From positions 1 to 39,122 of the forward strand of contig JAJXWS010000028.1 of NCBI GenBank assembly GCA_021781495.1: a stretch of 39,122 bases of DNA. The letters run 5' to 3'. Below are positions 7,602 through 14,191 of this stretch, one piece after another (within the stretch, counting starts at the first letter, position 1; each line of letters begins with the position of its first letter). Source of the stretch: Acidobacteriota bacterium (lineage in GTDB: Bacteria > Acidobacteriota > Terriglobia > Terriglobales > Acidobacteriaceae). The translations under genes were made by a program, and so were the position numbers. Below the pieces are notes generated by a model. The model was not told the DNA's origin. It ran no database searches and saw only the letters and a list, made by a program, of their open reading frames with translations.

Positions 7602-10600
7602 TCAAATTCTCGACACCTCTCCCATCTCGCGCGAGGTGCGCAGCATGGTCAGAATCAGCGATTCCAGCTGTTCCGGCCTGACCGGAGAACTGGTCAGGAA
7701 GCGCGCCGGTCCCGCCAAAAGTTGCCTGCGCGCTTGCGGCGTCTGCTCGCGCGCGGAATACACCACCATCGGCAGGCGGGCCAGCGCATCCTTCTGGCGC
7801 AGCCAGTCCACCAGATTAAAGCCATCGCCTTCCGGAAGATCGATCTCAAGCAGCATCAGATGCGGCTGGAAGGCCTGCAGGTCATCCAGCGCCGCCTGCA
7901 GGGTGTGCGCCAGACGCACCCCGAAGCCCTCGCGCGAAAAGGCCTTGCCCAGCGAGCGCGCCAGATCCACGTCATCCTCAACAATCAGAACCCGCGCGGT
8001 GCCATTGGCGGCGCTAATGGCACGTGCAACCTCCTGGAGCAACGGGCCTTCCTGCACGCGCCGTGGATCATTGACCTCAGAACTATCGCCGGTTTCCTGC
8101 TCGATGCCCATCCCTTCCAGCGCCACGCTCAGCAGCACGGTGGGCGTGCCGGATTTCGGCGCGGCGCGATAGACCAGTGGCAGCAGTTTCCAGCCGTTTA
8201 CGCCATCCATCGTCGCATCCAGCACAATGGCTTCCATGCCTTCCTGCGTTGCCGTAAGCGTTTGTTCCACGGTTGTAGCTGGTACAACGCGATAGCCGTA
8301 GCGGGCCAGTTGTTCGGCAATCTCCGTACGCTTTGTTCCGCCCGTGTTCACCACGAGGACCTTGCCGCGCGGCCCCACTTCGGCATCCCCGTGCATCTCG
8401 TTGGCCGTTGCCGGCTGGTAGGGCAGAAACACACGAAACGTCGAGCCGCGCACCGGGTTTCGCTCTGCCCAGATGCGCCCCTTGTGCTGCATTACAATTG
8501 CACGGCAAATCGCAAGTCCCAGTCCGCTACCGCCCTTCTGGCGCGCGTCGGAGGCATCCACCTGCTGGAAGCGCTCGAAGATGGCCTCCAGCTTGTCCGC
8601 TGGAATGCCTCTGCCCTGATCGATCACGGAGAGGGTGACGCCATTCGAGCCCGGCCTAAGCATGACAGAGACCGCCGAATTTGCCGGGGAGAACTTGATG
8701 GCGTTCGAGAGCAGATTGGTCAGCACCTGCAGCAGGCGGTCCGCATCGGCAACCACGTCCACCTGGGTTTTGTCGTGAATCAGCAGCACGCCAGCCTGGT
8801 CGGCAACGGGTTGCATGCCGTCCATCGCCTGTTGCACGATGTCGGCCATTGCGATACGGCGAAAGACCAGCGGCTCGCGCCCGCTCTGCGTGCGCTCCAG
8901 GTCGAGAATGTCGTTGATTAGACGCACCAGCCGCTCGCTGTTGGTGAGCGCGATGCGGAGCAGGTTTGCGGCCTTGTCATTGATGTCGCCCAGCAGTCCC
9001 GCCGACAGCAGGCCCAGCGCGCCGCGAATGGAGGTGAGCGGAGTGCGCAGCTCGTGGCTTACGGTGGAAACAAACTCGTCCTTCATCCGATCCAGGGCGT
9101 ATCGCTGGCTGATATCGCGAAAGCTCAGCACGGAGCCGGAGAACCGTCCCTGGTCCAGAATCGGGTTGAGAAAATACTCGGCGGGAAATCCCGTGCCGCT
9201 GGCGCGATAGATCGTGAGTTCGCCGGTGGAAGAGACGCGCTGCCGCGTAGCGCGGCGCAACGGGCAGTCCTCGCCGCACATCTTGTCGGCCGGGGCCGCG
9301 CCATGCACCAGGTCATGCACCGGCTTGCCGATCAGCGTGGTCGCCGGCGCGCCCAGCATTCGCGCCGCGGCGGGATTGGCAAAGCGAACCAGCCCGTTGC
9401 GATCCACGCCGCAGATGCCGTCGGCAACCGAGTGCAGCAGAATCTTCTGCTGCCGGCTTAACTCGTCGGCGCGCTCGCGCTCACGGGCGCGTGCCAGCAT
9501 CTGGCCCAGCGAGGCCGCCACAGTCTCCATTGCGGCCGTCGTCTCGCGGTCCTCGCGCAGCTTTACATGGCAATAGAACTCCAGCACCGCAAGCACGCGG
9601 TTGCCCACCATCACGGGAGCGGCCCAGCCGGATGCCATCCGGTGATGCAGCGCGGAGTGGATACGCGCGTCCTGCGGCGCGGCGGCCAGGTCCGACAGCC
9701 ACACCAGCCGGCCGTCCTTCCATGCGCTGCCCGGCAGGCTTTCGCCCGGGGCCAGCTTCATCGCCATGCTTTGCTGGATGAAGGCCTCCGCTTCCTTGCC
9801 GGGAACACCCCACGCCGTGCTGAACTCCAACTGCTTTTCTTCGCTGTTGATGTCCCACTTTACCGCGACGTCCCAGCCCTGCGAGATGCACAGCGCCTCC
9901 AGTACGCGCATGGCGGCCATCTCCGCGGAGGTGTTTTCGCCCACAATCTGGCTTACCACCAGTTGCAGCGCCAGCCGGTGCTCGCGCTGCTTCTGTTGCG
10001 TTACATCGCGCGCCAGGCACTGAATGGCGATGGTCTTTCCGGCGCGGCGCCGCTGATGCAGGCTCAGCTCCAGGTCGCGTACCTGGTTGTCTGCGGTGTC
10101 ATAGCACAGCGGAGCGCGATCGATCGTCTCGCCCTCGAGCGCTCGGCGCAGCATTTCGGCTGCCTCTGCGCGGCAGCTCTCGCCAAAGATATCTTCAAAC
10201 GAGATGCGCTCTTCCGAGCGAGTCTTATCGGCCTCAAAGCACTGCCGCCACGCCGGATTGACATACAGAAACCGGCCTGAGAGGTCGAGTGTTGCAATCA
10301 TCTCGCTCGAATTTTCAAACAGCTCGCGGTAGCGGTCGCGAGTCTCCCGCTTTGCCGGTTCCATGCGCTCGCGCGTGCTTGAATCCAGGGCAACGGCCAC
10401 CAGCCCTGTCGGGTCGCCCCGGCGGTTATACATGGCGGAGATCTGCACGCGCACCGGGCAGAGGGTTCCGTCCTTGCGCTGCAGATGCGTATCGAAGCTC
10501 GGCACCTGGCTCGGCGGCAGGCACCGCACCGCCTCAGCAAAGGCCGCCAGGCGCTGGGTGCTGCTTGGCGCGGGCAAGGATTCCGTTCCGCACATCCGTT

Positions 10601-11042
10601 GAACCTCGGCCACCAGCCGATCGCCCTCGCCCGGAGCCAGCAGGTCCAGGGACGTAGACGGGTCCAGCAGTTCCTCTGCGTGGTAGCCCAGCAGCCGCTC
10701 TGCCGCTGGATTTACATAGGTCAGCTTTCCATCCAGATCAATCGCGGCCATCATGGGACCGGCGGAGTCCACCAGGTCTTTCAGCGGGTCGCCCGCGGAG
10801 CGCGCTGCCGCCTGCTCCGCTGCGTTGTCGGCAAGCAGACGCATTGCCACCGCGGCGGTCAGTCCCATGGCCGTGACCAGCAACAGCCAGTCAAATCGGG
10901 GACCAGCCTCAAGCCGCGCGGTAATGCCGCCCGCCGCCAGCGCGAGAGCGAGCACGGCCAGCGCCGACCACATCGGAGGCGTGTCGTCTGGTCCTGCCGG
11001 CTTGCTTTGCGTGGTCCCGCGTTCCCACATGCTTGCTGCCAT
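7602..11042 (-). CDS. membrane hybrid sensor histidine kinase with PAS, GAF and two degenerate receiver domains
   Basis: A 1146-residue sensor kinase. Two predicted transmembrane helices (about 24-43 and 50-70) anchor it with almost no periplasmic loop, so sensing is probably cytosolic. Next come PAS domains (about 88-215 and 235-350), a GAF domain (about 360-515) and a third PAS (about 523-645). The HisKA box is FVSTVSHELRTPLTS with His663. The ATPase domain has N-box NLLSNAIKFS (776-785), DQGRGIP (808-814) and GGSGLGLAI (837-845). Two receiver-like domains follow. The first (about 893-1010) has lost its acidic pair (NT at 899-900) but keeps Asp942. The second (about 1017-1135) keeps the pair Asp1023-Asp1024 but has Glu1066 at the phospho-site, and the conserved Lys is missing (TSSP at 1117-1120). 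ATG at 11042 is used; an in-frame ATG four codons later is also possible. Confidence 0.93.
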   Translation of the reverse strand: MAASMWERGTTQSKPAGPDDTPPMWSALAVLALALAAGGITARLEAGPRFDWLLLVTAMGLTAAVAMRLLADNAAEQAAARSAGDPLKDLVDSAGPMMAAIDLDGKLTYVNPAAERLLGYHAEELLDPSTSLDLLAPGEGDRLVAEVQRMCGTESLPAPSSTQRLAAFAEAVRCLPPSQVPSFDTHLQRKDGTLCPVRVQISAMYNRRGDPTGLVAVALDSSTRERMEPAKRETRDRYRELFENSSEMIATLDLSGRFLYVNPAWRQCFEADKTRSEERISFEDIFGESCRAEAAEMLRRALEGETIDRAPLCYDTADNQVRDLELSLHQRRRAGKTIAIQCLARDVTQQKQREHRLALQLVVSQIVGENTSAEMAAMRVLEALCISQGWDVAVKWDINSEEKQLEFSTAWGVPGKEAEAFIQQSMAMKLAPGESLPGSAWKDGRLVWLSDLAAAPQDARIHSALHHRMASGWAAPVMVGNRVLAVLEFYCHVKLREDRETTAAMETVAASLGQMLARARERERADELSRQQKILLHSVADGICGVDRNGLVRFANPAAARMLGAPATTLIGKPVHDLVHGAAPADKMCGEDCPLRRATRQRVSSTGELTIYRASGTGFPAEYFLNPILDQGRFSGSVLSFRDISQRYALDRMKDEFVSTVSHELRTPLTSIRGALGLLSAGLLGDINDKAANLLRIALTNSERLVRLINDILDLERTQSGREPLVFRRIAMADIVQQAMDGMQPVADQAGVLLIHDKTQVDVVADADRLLQVLTNLLSNAIKFSPANSAVSVMLRPGSNGVTLSVIDQGRGIPADKLEAIFERFQQVDASDARQKGGSGLGLAICRAIVMQHKGRIWAERNPVRGSTFRVFLPYQPATANEMHGDAEVGPRGKVLVVNTGGTKRTEIAEQLARYGYRVVPATTVEQTLTATQEGMEAIVLDATMDGVNGWKLLPLVYRAAPKSGTPTVLLSVALEGMGIEQETGDSSEVNDPRRVQEGPLLQEVARAISAANGTARVLIVEDDVDLARSLGKAFSREGFGVRLAHTLQAALDDLQAFQPHLMLLEIDLPEGDGFNLVDWLRQKDALARLPMVVYSAREQTPQARRQLLAGPARFLTSSPVRPEQLESLILTMLRTSREMGEVSRI

Positions 11043-11324
11043 CTCCCTGTACGACTGCTCCGGTTCTATCTATTCTCCTGCGAATAGGGCAGGAATCCCA
11101 CAACGGATTTATGCCACTTTGGTAACGGTGTTTCGTTCCGGATCGCCGGGCCTGCCGTGGTCCCCGCCCAGACCATGCGCTGCCGTCGCCTGCGGATTGT
11201 GTGGTGGTGGAAACCCTCAGCTATAACTATCGCCGTTTTGCGCGGTCACGGCGCTGAAAAACGCGGCGCATTGAACCCCGAATGACACCGCTCCAGCGGC
11301 AAGTTCCATTTTAAGGACGCGCCG

Positions 11325-11330
11325 TATACT
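11325..11330 (+). promoter_or_regulatory. TATACT, possible -10 box for a leaderless nuclease transcript
   Basis: TATACT lies with its last base 6 nt before the nuclease ATG (11337), so transcription from it would start at or near the start codon. No Shine-Dalgarno is close to this ATG: AAGGA at 11313-11317 is about 19 nt away. No good -35 is visible. This is suggestive only. Confidence 0.25.
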
Positions 11331-11336
11331 GGCTCC

Positions 11337-12302
11337 ATGATTCGCCTTGCAGCATGTGCCGAAGCGCCGCTCTGGTCCCGCCTGGTTGCTGGCCTGGGAC
11401 GGCTGGCTGTTCTGGCGGCGCTTATTCCTTGTGTTGCTGCGCCGTTGCTCGCCCATGCCTGGGGCGATGAAGGGCACCGCATGATCAATAGGCTCGCCGT
11501 ATCGGCGCTGCCGCCGGATGTTCCGGCCTTTCTGCGCACGACGGCCGCGCGCAATGAGATTGCCTACCTTGGCCCCGAGCCGGACCGGTGGCGTTCTTCG
11601 GCTGAGCCGGAGCTGAATGCCGTCCAGGCGCCTGAGCACTTCATCGACCTGGAACTCGCGGATACATTTGCCCCGCTGCCAGCGCGACGCCTGGATTTTG
11701 AAGCGCGTGTTTTTGCCGCAGGCCAGCGGCCAGAGAAGATCGGCCTGCAGCCCTGGCAGGCGACCGAGGTCTGGGAGCGGCTGAAGGTGGCCTTCCGCGA
11801 ATATCGCCGGCTGGCCGCAGCGGGCCCCGGCAAAGAGGCGGACACGCTTGCCGCCGAGCAGGCCGTCGTCTTCTACGCGGGGTGGCTTGGGCATTACGTC
11901 GGCGATGGCTCCCAGCCGTTGCACACTACCATCCAGTACAACGGATGGATTGGCCCGAACCCGCACGGCTTCACCACCAGCCATCAGATCCACTGGCAGT
12001 TTGAGGGGCCGTTCGTTGCCGCCAACCTGCGTCCGGAACAGGTGCAGGCAAGGATGACGCCGCTGCACCCTGTTGAGGGCGAGATCTTTCCGGCGTATCT
12101 GGCGTATCTGCGCCAGAGCTCGACCTACGTTGAGGAGGTTTACCGGCTGGAGAAGGCGGGAGGCTTTGTCGGGCAGGGCACGGCCGAGTCGCGCGACTTT
12201 ACCGCCGCCCGCCTGGCCGCCGGAGCCAGCATGCTGCGCGACATGATCTATGCCGCGTGGGTGACGAGCGCCCAGCCGGTTCCCAATCCGTTTGGGAAAT
12301 AG
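11337..12302 (+). CDS. exported S1/P1-type nuclease
   Basis: A zinc-dependent single-strand nuclease or nucleotidase of the S1/P1 family, predicted secreted. The N-terminus is a long signal peptide ending LLAHA; cleavage after Ala41 leaves Trp as the first mature residue, followed by GDEGH so that His is mature residue 6. In P1 nuclease the N-terminal Trp1 and His6 are zinc ligands, so the fit is striking. Other likely ligands are Asp83, His101 in EHFIDLE, and His186, Asp190 and His196 in GHYVGDGSQPLH. The last pair is tentatively His219 and Glu223 (IHWQFE), with Glu where P1 has Asp. The 321-residue length is normal. Secreted nucleases release nucleotides for phosphate or nucleoside scavenging, which would suit the salvage genes further along, though linkage is only by region. 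Confidence 0.88.
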   Translation: MIRLAACAEAPLWSRLVAGLGRLAVLAALIPCVAAPLLAHAWGDEGHRMINRLAVSALPPDVPAFLRTTAARNEIAYLGPEPDRWRSSAEPELNAVQAPEHFIDLELADTFAPLPARRLDFEARVFAAGQRPEKIGLQPWQATEVWERLKVAFREYRRLAAAGPGKEADTLAAEQAVVFYAGWLGHYVGDGSQPLHTTIQYNGWIGPNPHGFTTSHQIHWQFEGPFVAANLRPEQVQARMTPLHPVEGEIFPAYLAYLRQSSTYVEEVYRLEKAGGFVGQGTAESRDFTAARLAAGASMLRDMIYAAWVTSAQPVPNPFGK

Positions 12303-12379
12303 CGCGCCACGGGCTTGCAGCGCAAGCGCAGGCCAGCGTGGGGTGCCACTGCTTTATTTTTGGATTGGAGGGCGGGGAT

Positions 12380-12862
12380 TTAGTTCCGGGAGCGGGCTTC
12401 CACGGCCGCCAGCGCGGGAATCCGTTGCAGCACCATGGTCAGGACGAGGGTCATCAGCACCACGGCCGGCAGTGCGATCACGAGCCAGGCTGCCATGGCT
12501 TGGCCGGCCATGCTGCCGAACTCCCGGGCCATGTACACGCCGGACCCGTGCGTGAGCGCGGGCTGTGCTCCGCTGGCGAACATCCAGTTTCCCAGGCGCA
12601 CAAAGGGGAGAATCAGCATGACTTGCAGCGGCATGGCGATGTAGTTGGCCGCCTGAATGGCGCCCACATTCAGGCGCAGCATGAGCGCAAGCACCAGGCA
12701 CAGGGCCGTGGGAATGCCGACCACGGGGATACAGCCGATGGCGAAGCCGAGGGCAAGCGTAAGCGCCAGCCGCCGCGGCGAGATTCCCTGCCGCAGCCAA
12801 CCGGCCGCCTGTCCCTTCCGTACCTCAAGCCATCTTTTCAGCATCTTCTTCACCCTATGCAT
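12380..12862 (-). CDS. DUF2062 family membrane protein
   Basis: An integral membrane protein of about 160 residues with the DUF2062 pattern: a short basic N-terminus, then RQGISPRRLALTLALGFAIG leading into the first hydrophobic segment, GCIPVVGIPT, a second segment, and NYIAMPLQ before the later helices. The function of this family is not established; some members are linked to envelope or glycosyltransferase genes. The start is uncertain. ATG 12862 is given, but ATG 12844, six codons in, has AGGGTG about 6-8 nt upstream and gives the very common MLKRWL-type N-terminus. The frame stays open upstream to 13015, but that part lies in palindromic spacer sequence and does not look like protein. 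It converges on the nuclease gene. Confidence 0.82.
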   Translation of the reverse strand: MHRVKKMLKRWLEVRKGQAAGWLRQGISPRRLALTLALGFAIGCIPVVGIPTALCLVLALMLRLNVGAIQAANYIAMPLQVMLILPFVRLGNWMFASGAQPALTHGSGVYMAREFGSMAGQAMAAWLVIALPAVVLMTLVLTMVLQRIPALAAVEARSRN

Positions 12863-12863
12863 T

Positions 12864-12883
12864 CCACCCGTTATCGCGGGTGG
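12864..12883 (-). promoter_or_regulatory. hairpin at the DUF2062 start region
   Basis: CCACCCG (12864-12870) pairs with CGGGTGG (12877-12883) around a 6-nt loop, immediately upstream of ATG 12862. If translation starts there, the stem would bury the GGGTGGA just before the codon. If translation starts at 12844, it is simply a leader hairpin. No function is shown. Confidence 0.3.
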
Positions 12884-13067
12884 CATTCCTGTAAATCTTC
12901 GGTAAAAAGAACCAATTTCGTTAGCCGTTTGGTGAGCATAGCCCCATTGGGGTTTGCTTTGCAGTCCCACTTTGGGCGCATTTGATTGGATCGAAAAACG
13001 CCTTGCCGGATTCAAATTTCTCGGACGCGTGGTTTCCTGCGTCTGGCGGAACTGGATGGCACGGTTC

Positions 13068-13676
13068 TTACAGCAGCCCGCGTCGCCGCAGCGCGGCCCG
13101 CACCTGCTCTACCTTCCAGTCCAGTGCCGCAGTTCCGTCCACCACCAGGTCGGCGTTGGCCGCGGAGGGCCGCACGTAGGCCTCGCTGGCCGGACGCACG
13201 GTGGCTGCGTACTGCGCGCGGACCGACTCCGGACTGCGGCCGCGCTCCTGCGTATCCCGCAGCAGCCGCCGCTCAAAGCACACCGCGTCCGGCGCATCCA
13301 CGTAAATGCGCAGATGGTAGAGCGGCAACAACTCCGGGTAGTGCAGCGCAAACAGCCCCTCGACCAGCAGAAAGCCGGTGGCGCGCACGGCTTCAGTGCG
13401 GTCTGCCATTCGCGTGTGGGTGGAGAAGTCGTAGACGGGGCGGTTGATCGTTTCGCCGCGGGCCAGCCCGGCAACGTGGGCGGCCAGCAGATCGCTCTCA
13501 ATTACGGCCGGGTCGTCAAAGTTTTGCCGCGCGCGCTCTTCCATCGCCAGGTGCGAGAGATCGCGGTAGTAGTTATCGAGCGGAAAGTGGAAGCCGCCCA
13601 GCTCACGCGCCAACTCGCGCGCCAGCGTCGTCTTGCCCGAACCCGAGGCTCCCGCGATGCCGATCACCGGTCTCAT
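13068..13676 (-). CDS. udk: uridine kinase
   Basis: Phosphorylates uridine (and usually cytidine) to the monophosphate with ATP or GTP; cytosolic pyrimidine salvage. The 202 residues contain the P-loop GASGSGKT (9-16), the DNYYRDLS segment, FDDPAVIESDLL, the NRPVYDFSTHTR substrate region and the LLVEGLFALH Walker-B-like segment with IYVDAPDAVCFERRLLRDTQ after it. This is the expected order for the Udk/phosphoribulokinase-like family, and the length is normal. It would take up uridine delivered by a nucleoside transporter such as the one encoded at 20514-21740. No convincing Shine-Dalgarno precedes its ATG. Confidence 0.93.
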   Translation of the reverse strand: MRPVIGIAGASGSGKTTLARELARELGGFHFPLDNYYRDLSHLAMEERARQNFDDPAVIESDLLAAHVAGLARGETINRPVYDFSTHTRMADRTEAVRATGFLLVEGLFALHYPELLPLYHLRIYVDAPDAVCFERRLLRDTQERGRSPESVRAQYAATVRPASEAYVRPSAANADLVVDGTAALDWKVEQVRAALRRRGLL

Positions 13677-13742
13677 GTGCTGTAGAGGTTTCGATCTCCG
13701 ATTATTTCAGATCTCCGTGGAAGGATTTGGGTTCAGTGCGAT

Positions 13743-13768
13743 CCCAGGTCTCAACGGCGAGACCTGGG
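13743..13768. repeat. perfect palindrome, possible dispersed intergenic element
   Basis: CCCAGGTCTC (13743-13752) and GAGACCTGGG (13759-13768) are exact inverted repeats around AACGGC. A related hairpin with the same GGTC...GAGACC core lies at 38010-38032. Together they suggest a repeated extragenic palindrome family, but two copies in one window do not prove it. It could also terminate transcription. Confidence 0.5.
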
Positions 13769-13867
13769 GCACCCGGCCAGTCAGCATGCGAGCGAAGGCG
13801 GACTGGATTGGTCGGGGTTGGAGCTCGTAATTTTTCGCACGATTTTCTGTGGAAAACAAAATTTTCA

Positions 13868-13887
13868 GGGGGGGGTGGGGGTACCCC
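13868..13887. other. G-run element with GGGGTACCCC palindrome
   Basis: Eight G (13868-13875), T, then five G (13877-13881) run into the exact palindrome GGGGTACCCC (13878-13887), after an AT-rich stretch. The composition is very unlike the surrounding sequence. It could be a dispersed spacer repeat, a weak G-quadruplex or a protein site; nothing here decides. Confidence 0.4.
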
Positions 13888-13938
13888 TGTCTGTTTGCTT
13901 CCAGTTCCTGGCTGCCAGCTTTGGTTGTGGTGCGTGGT

Positions 13939-13966
13939 TTGACATGCTTCAAGGTTAGCGAAAATG
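13939..13966 (+). promoter_or_regulatory. candidate promoter for the Cache protein gene
   Basis: A perfect -35 TTGACA (13939-13944) is followed after 15-16 bp by GAAAAT or AAAATG as a poor -10. Transcription near 13972 would leave a leader of about 220 nt before ATG 14192 that includes the TCACCG half-sites. Confidence 0.3.
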
Positions 13967-14096
13967 CGGAAAATTCTTCGCAAATGTAAGTAATTGAAAA
14001 TAAATGGCTTCGAAGAATGACCTCTTGCGCCCTGGATTGTGGGCTGCGAAGCGAGGCGGCAAAGCGGGATGAAAGGGACCGGCGCGTGGGATTGAA

Positions 14097-14124
14097 TCAC
14101 CGGAAGCGGTGACGATGGTCACCG
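14097..14124 (+). promoter_or_regulatory. three alternating half-sites able to form two exclusive hairpins
   Basis: TCACCG (14097-14102), CGGTGA (14107-14112) and TCACCG (14119-14124) lie in a row. The middle one can pair with either neighbour, making a 6-bp stem with a 4-nt loop or a 6-bp stem with a 6-nt loop. Placed 67 bp before the Cache protein ATG, this could be an operator for a dimeric regulator or a small RNA switch. Neither is shown. Confidence 0.35.
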
Positions 14125-14191
14125 GTGTATTGCAAGGATGAACAAAGAATGGTGGGCTGTTCGTGAATACCCAACGTGTAAGGGGGTGTGT

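Larger units (their letters stand above)
13677..14191. other. 515-bp intergenic region between udk and the Cache protein gene
   Basis: No convincing gene is seen. It holds, in order, a perfect 10-bp-stem palindrome (13743-13768), an AT-rich stretch followed by long G runs and a GGGGTACCCC palindrome (13868-13887), a TTGACA promoter candidate (13939-13966) and three alternating TCACCG/CGGTGA half-sites (14097-14124). A 132-codon open frame on the minus strand crosses several of these elements and is low-complexity in places, so it is treated as spurious. Confidence 0.6.

Noticed and set aside
7551-8921. A 456-codon plus-strand frame over the kinase C-terminus
   Set aside because: It lies opposite the ATPase and receiver domains, whose motifs are clear on the minus strand.
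12863-13015. Extension of the DUF2062 protein by 51 residues
   Set aside because: The added residues lie over a hairpin and a CCCC/GGGG palindrome and do not resemble the family N-terminus.
13702-14100. A 132-codon minus-strand frame in the udk-Cache spacer
   Set aside because: It crosses the palindrome and the G-run (read as a poly-Pro stretch) and shows no protein-like pattern.
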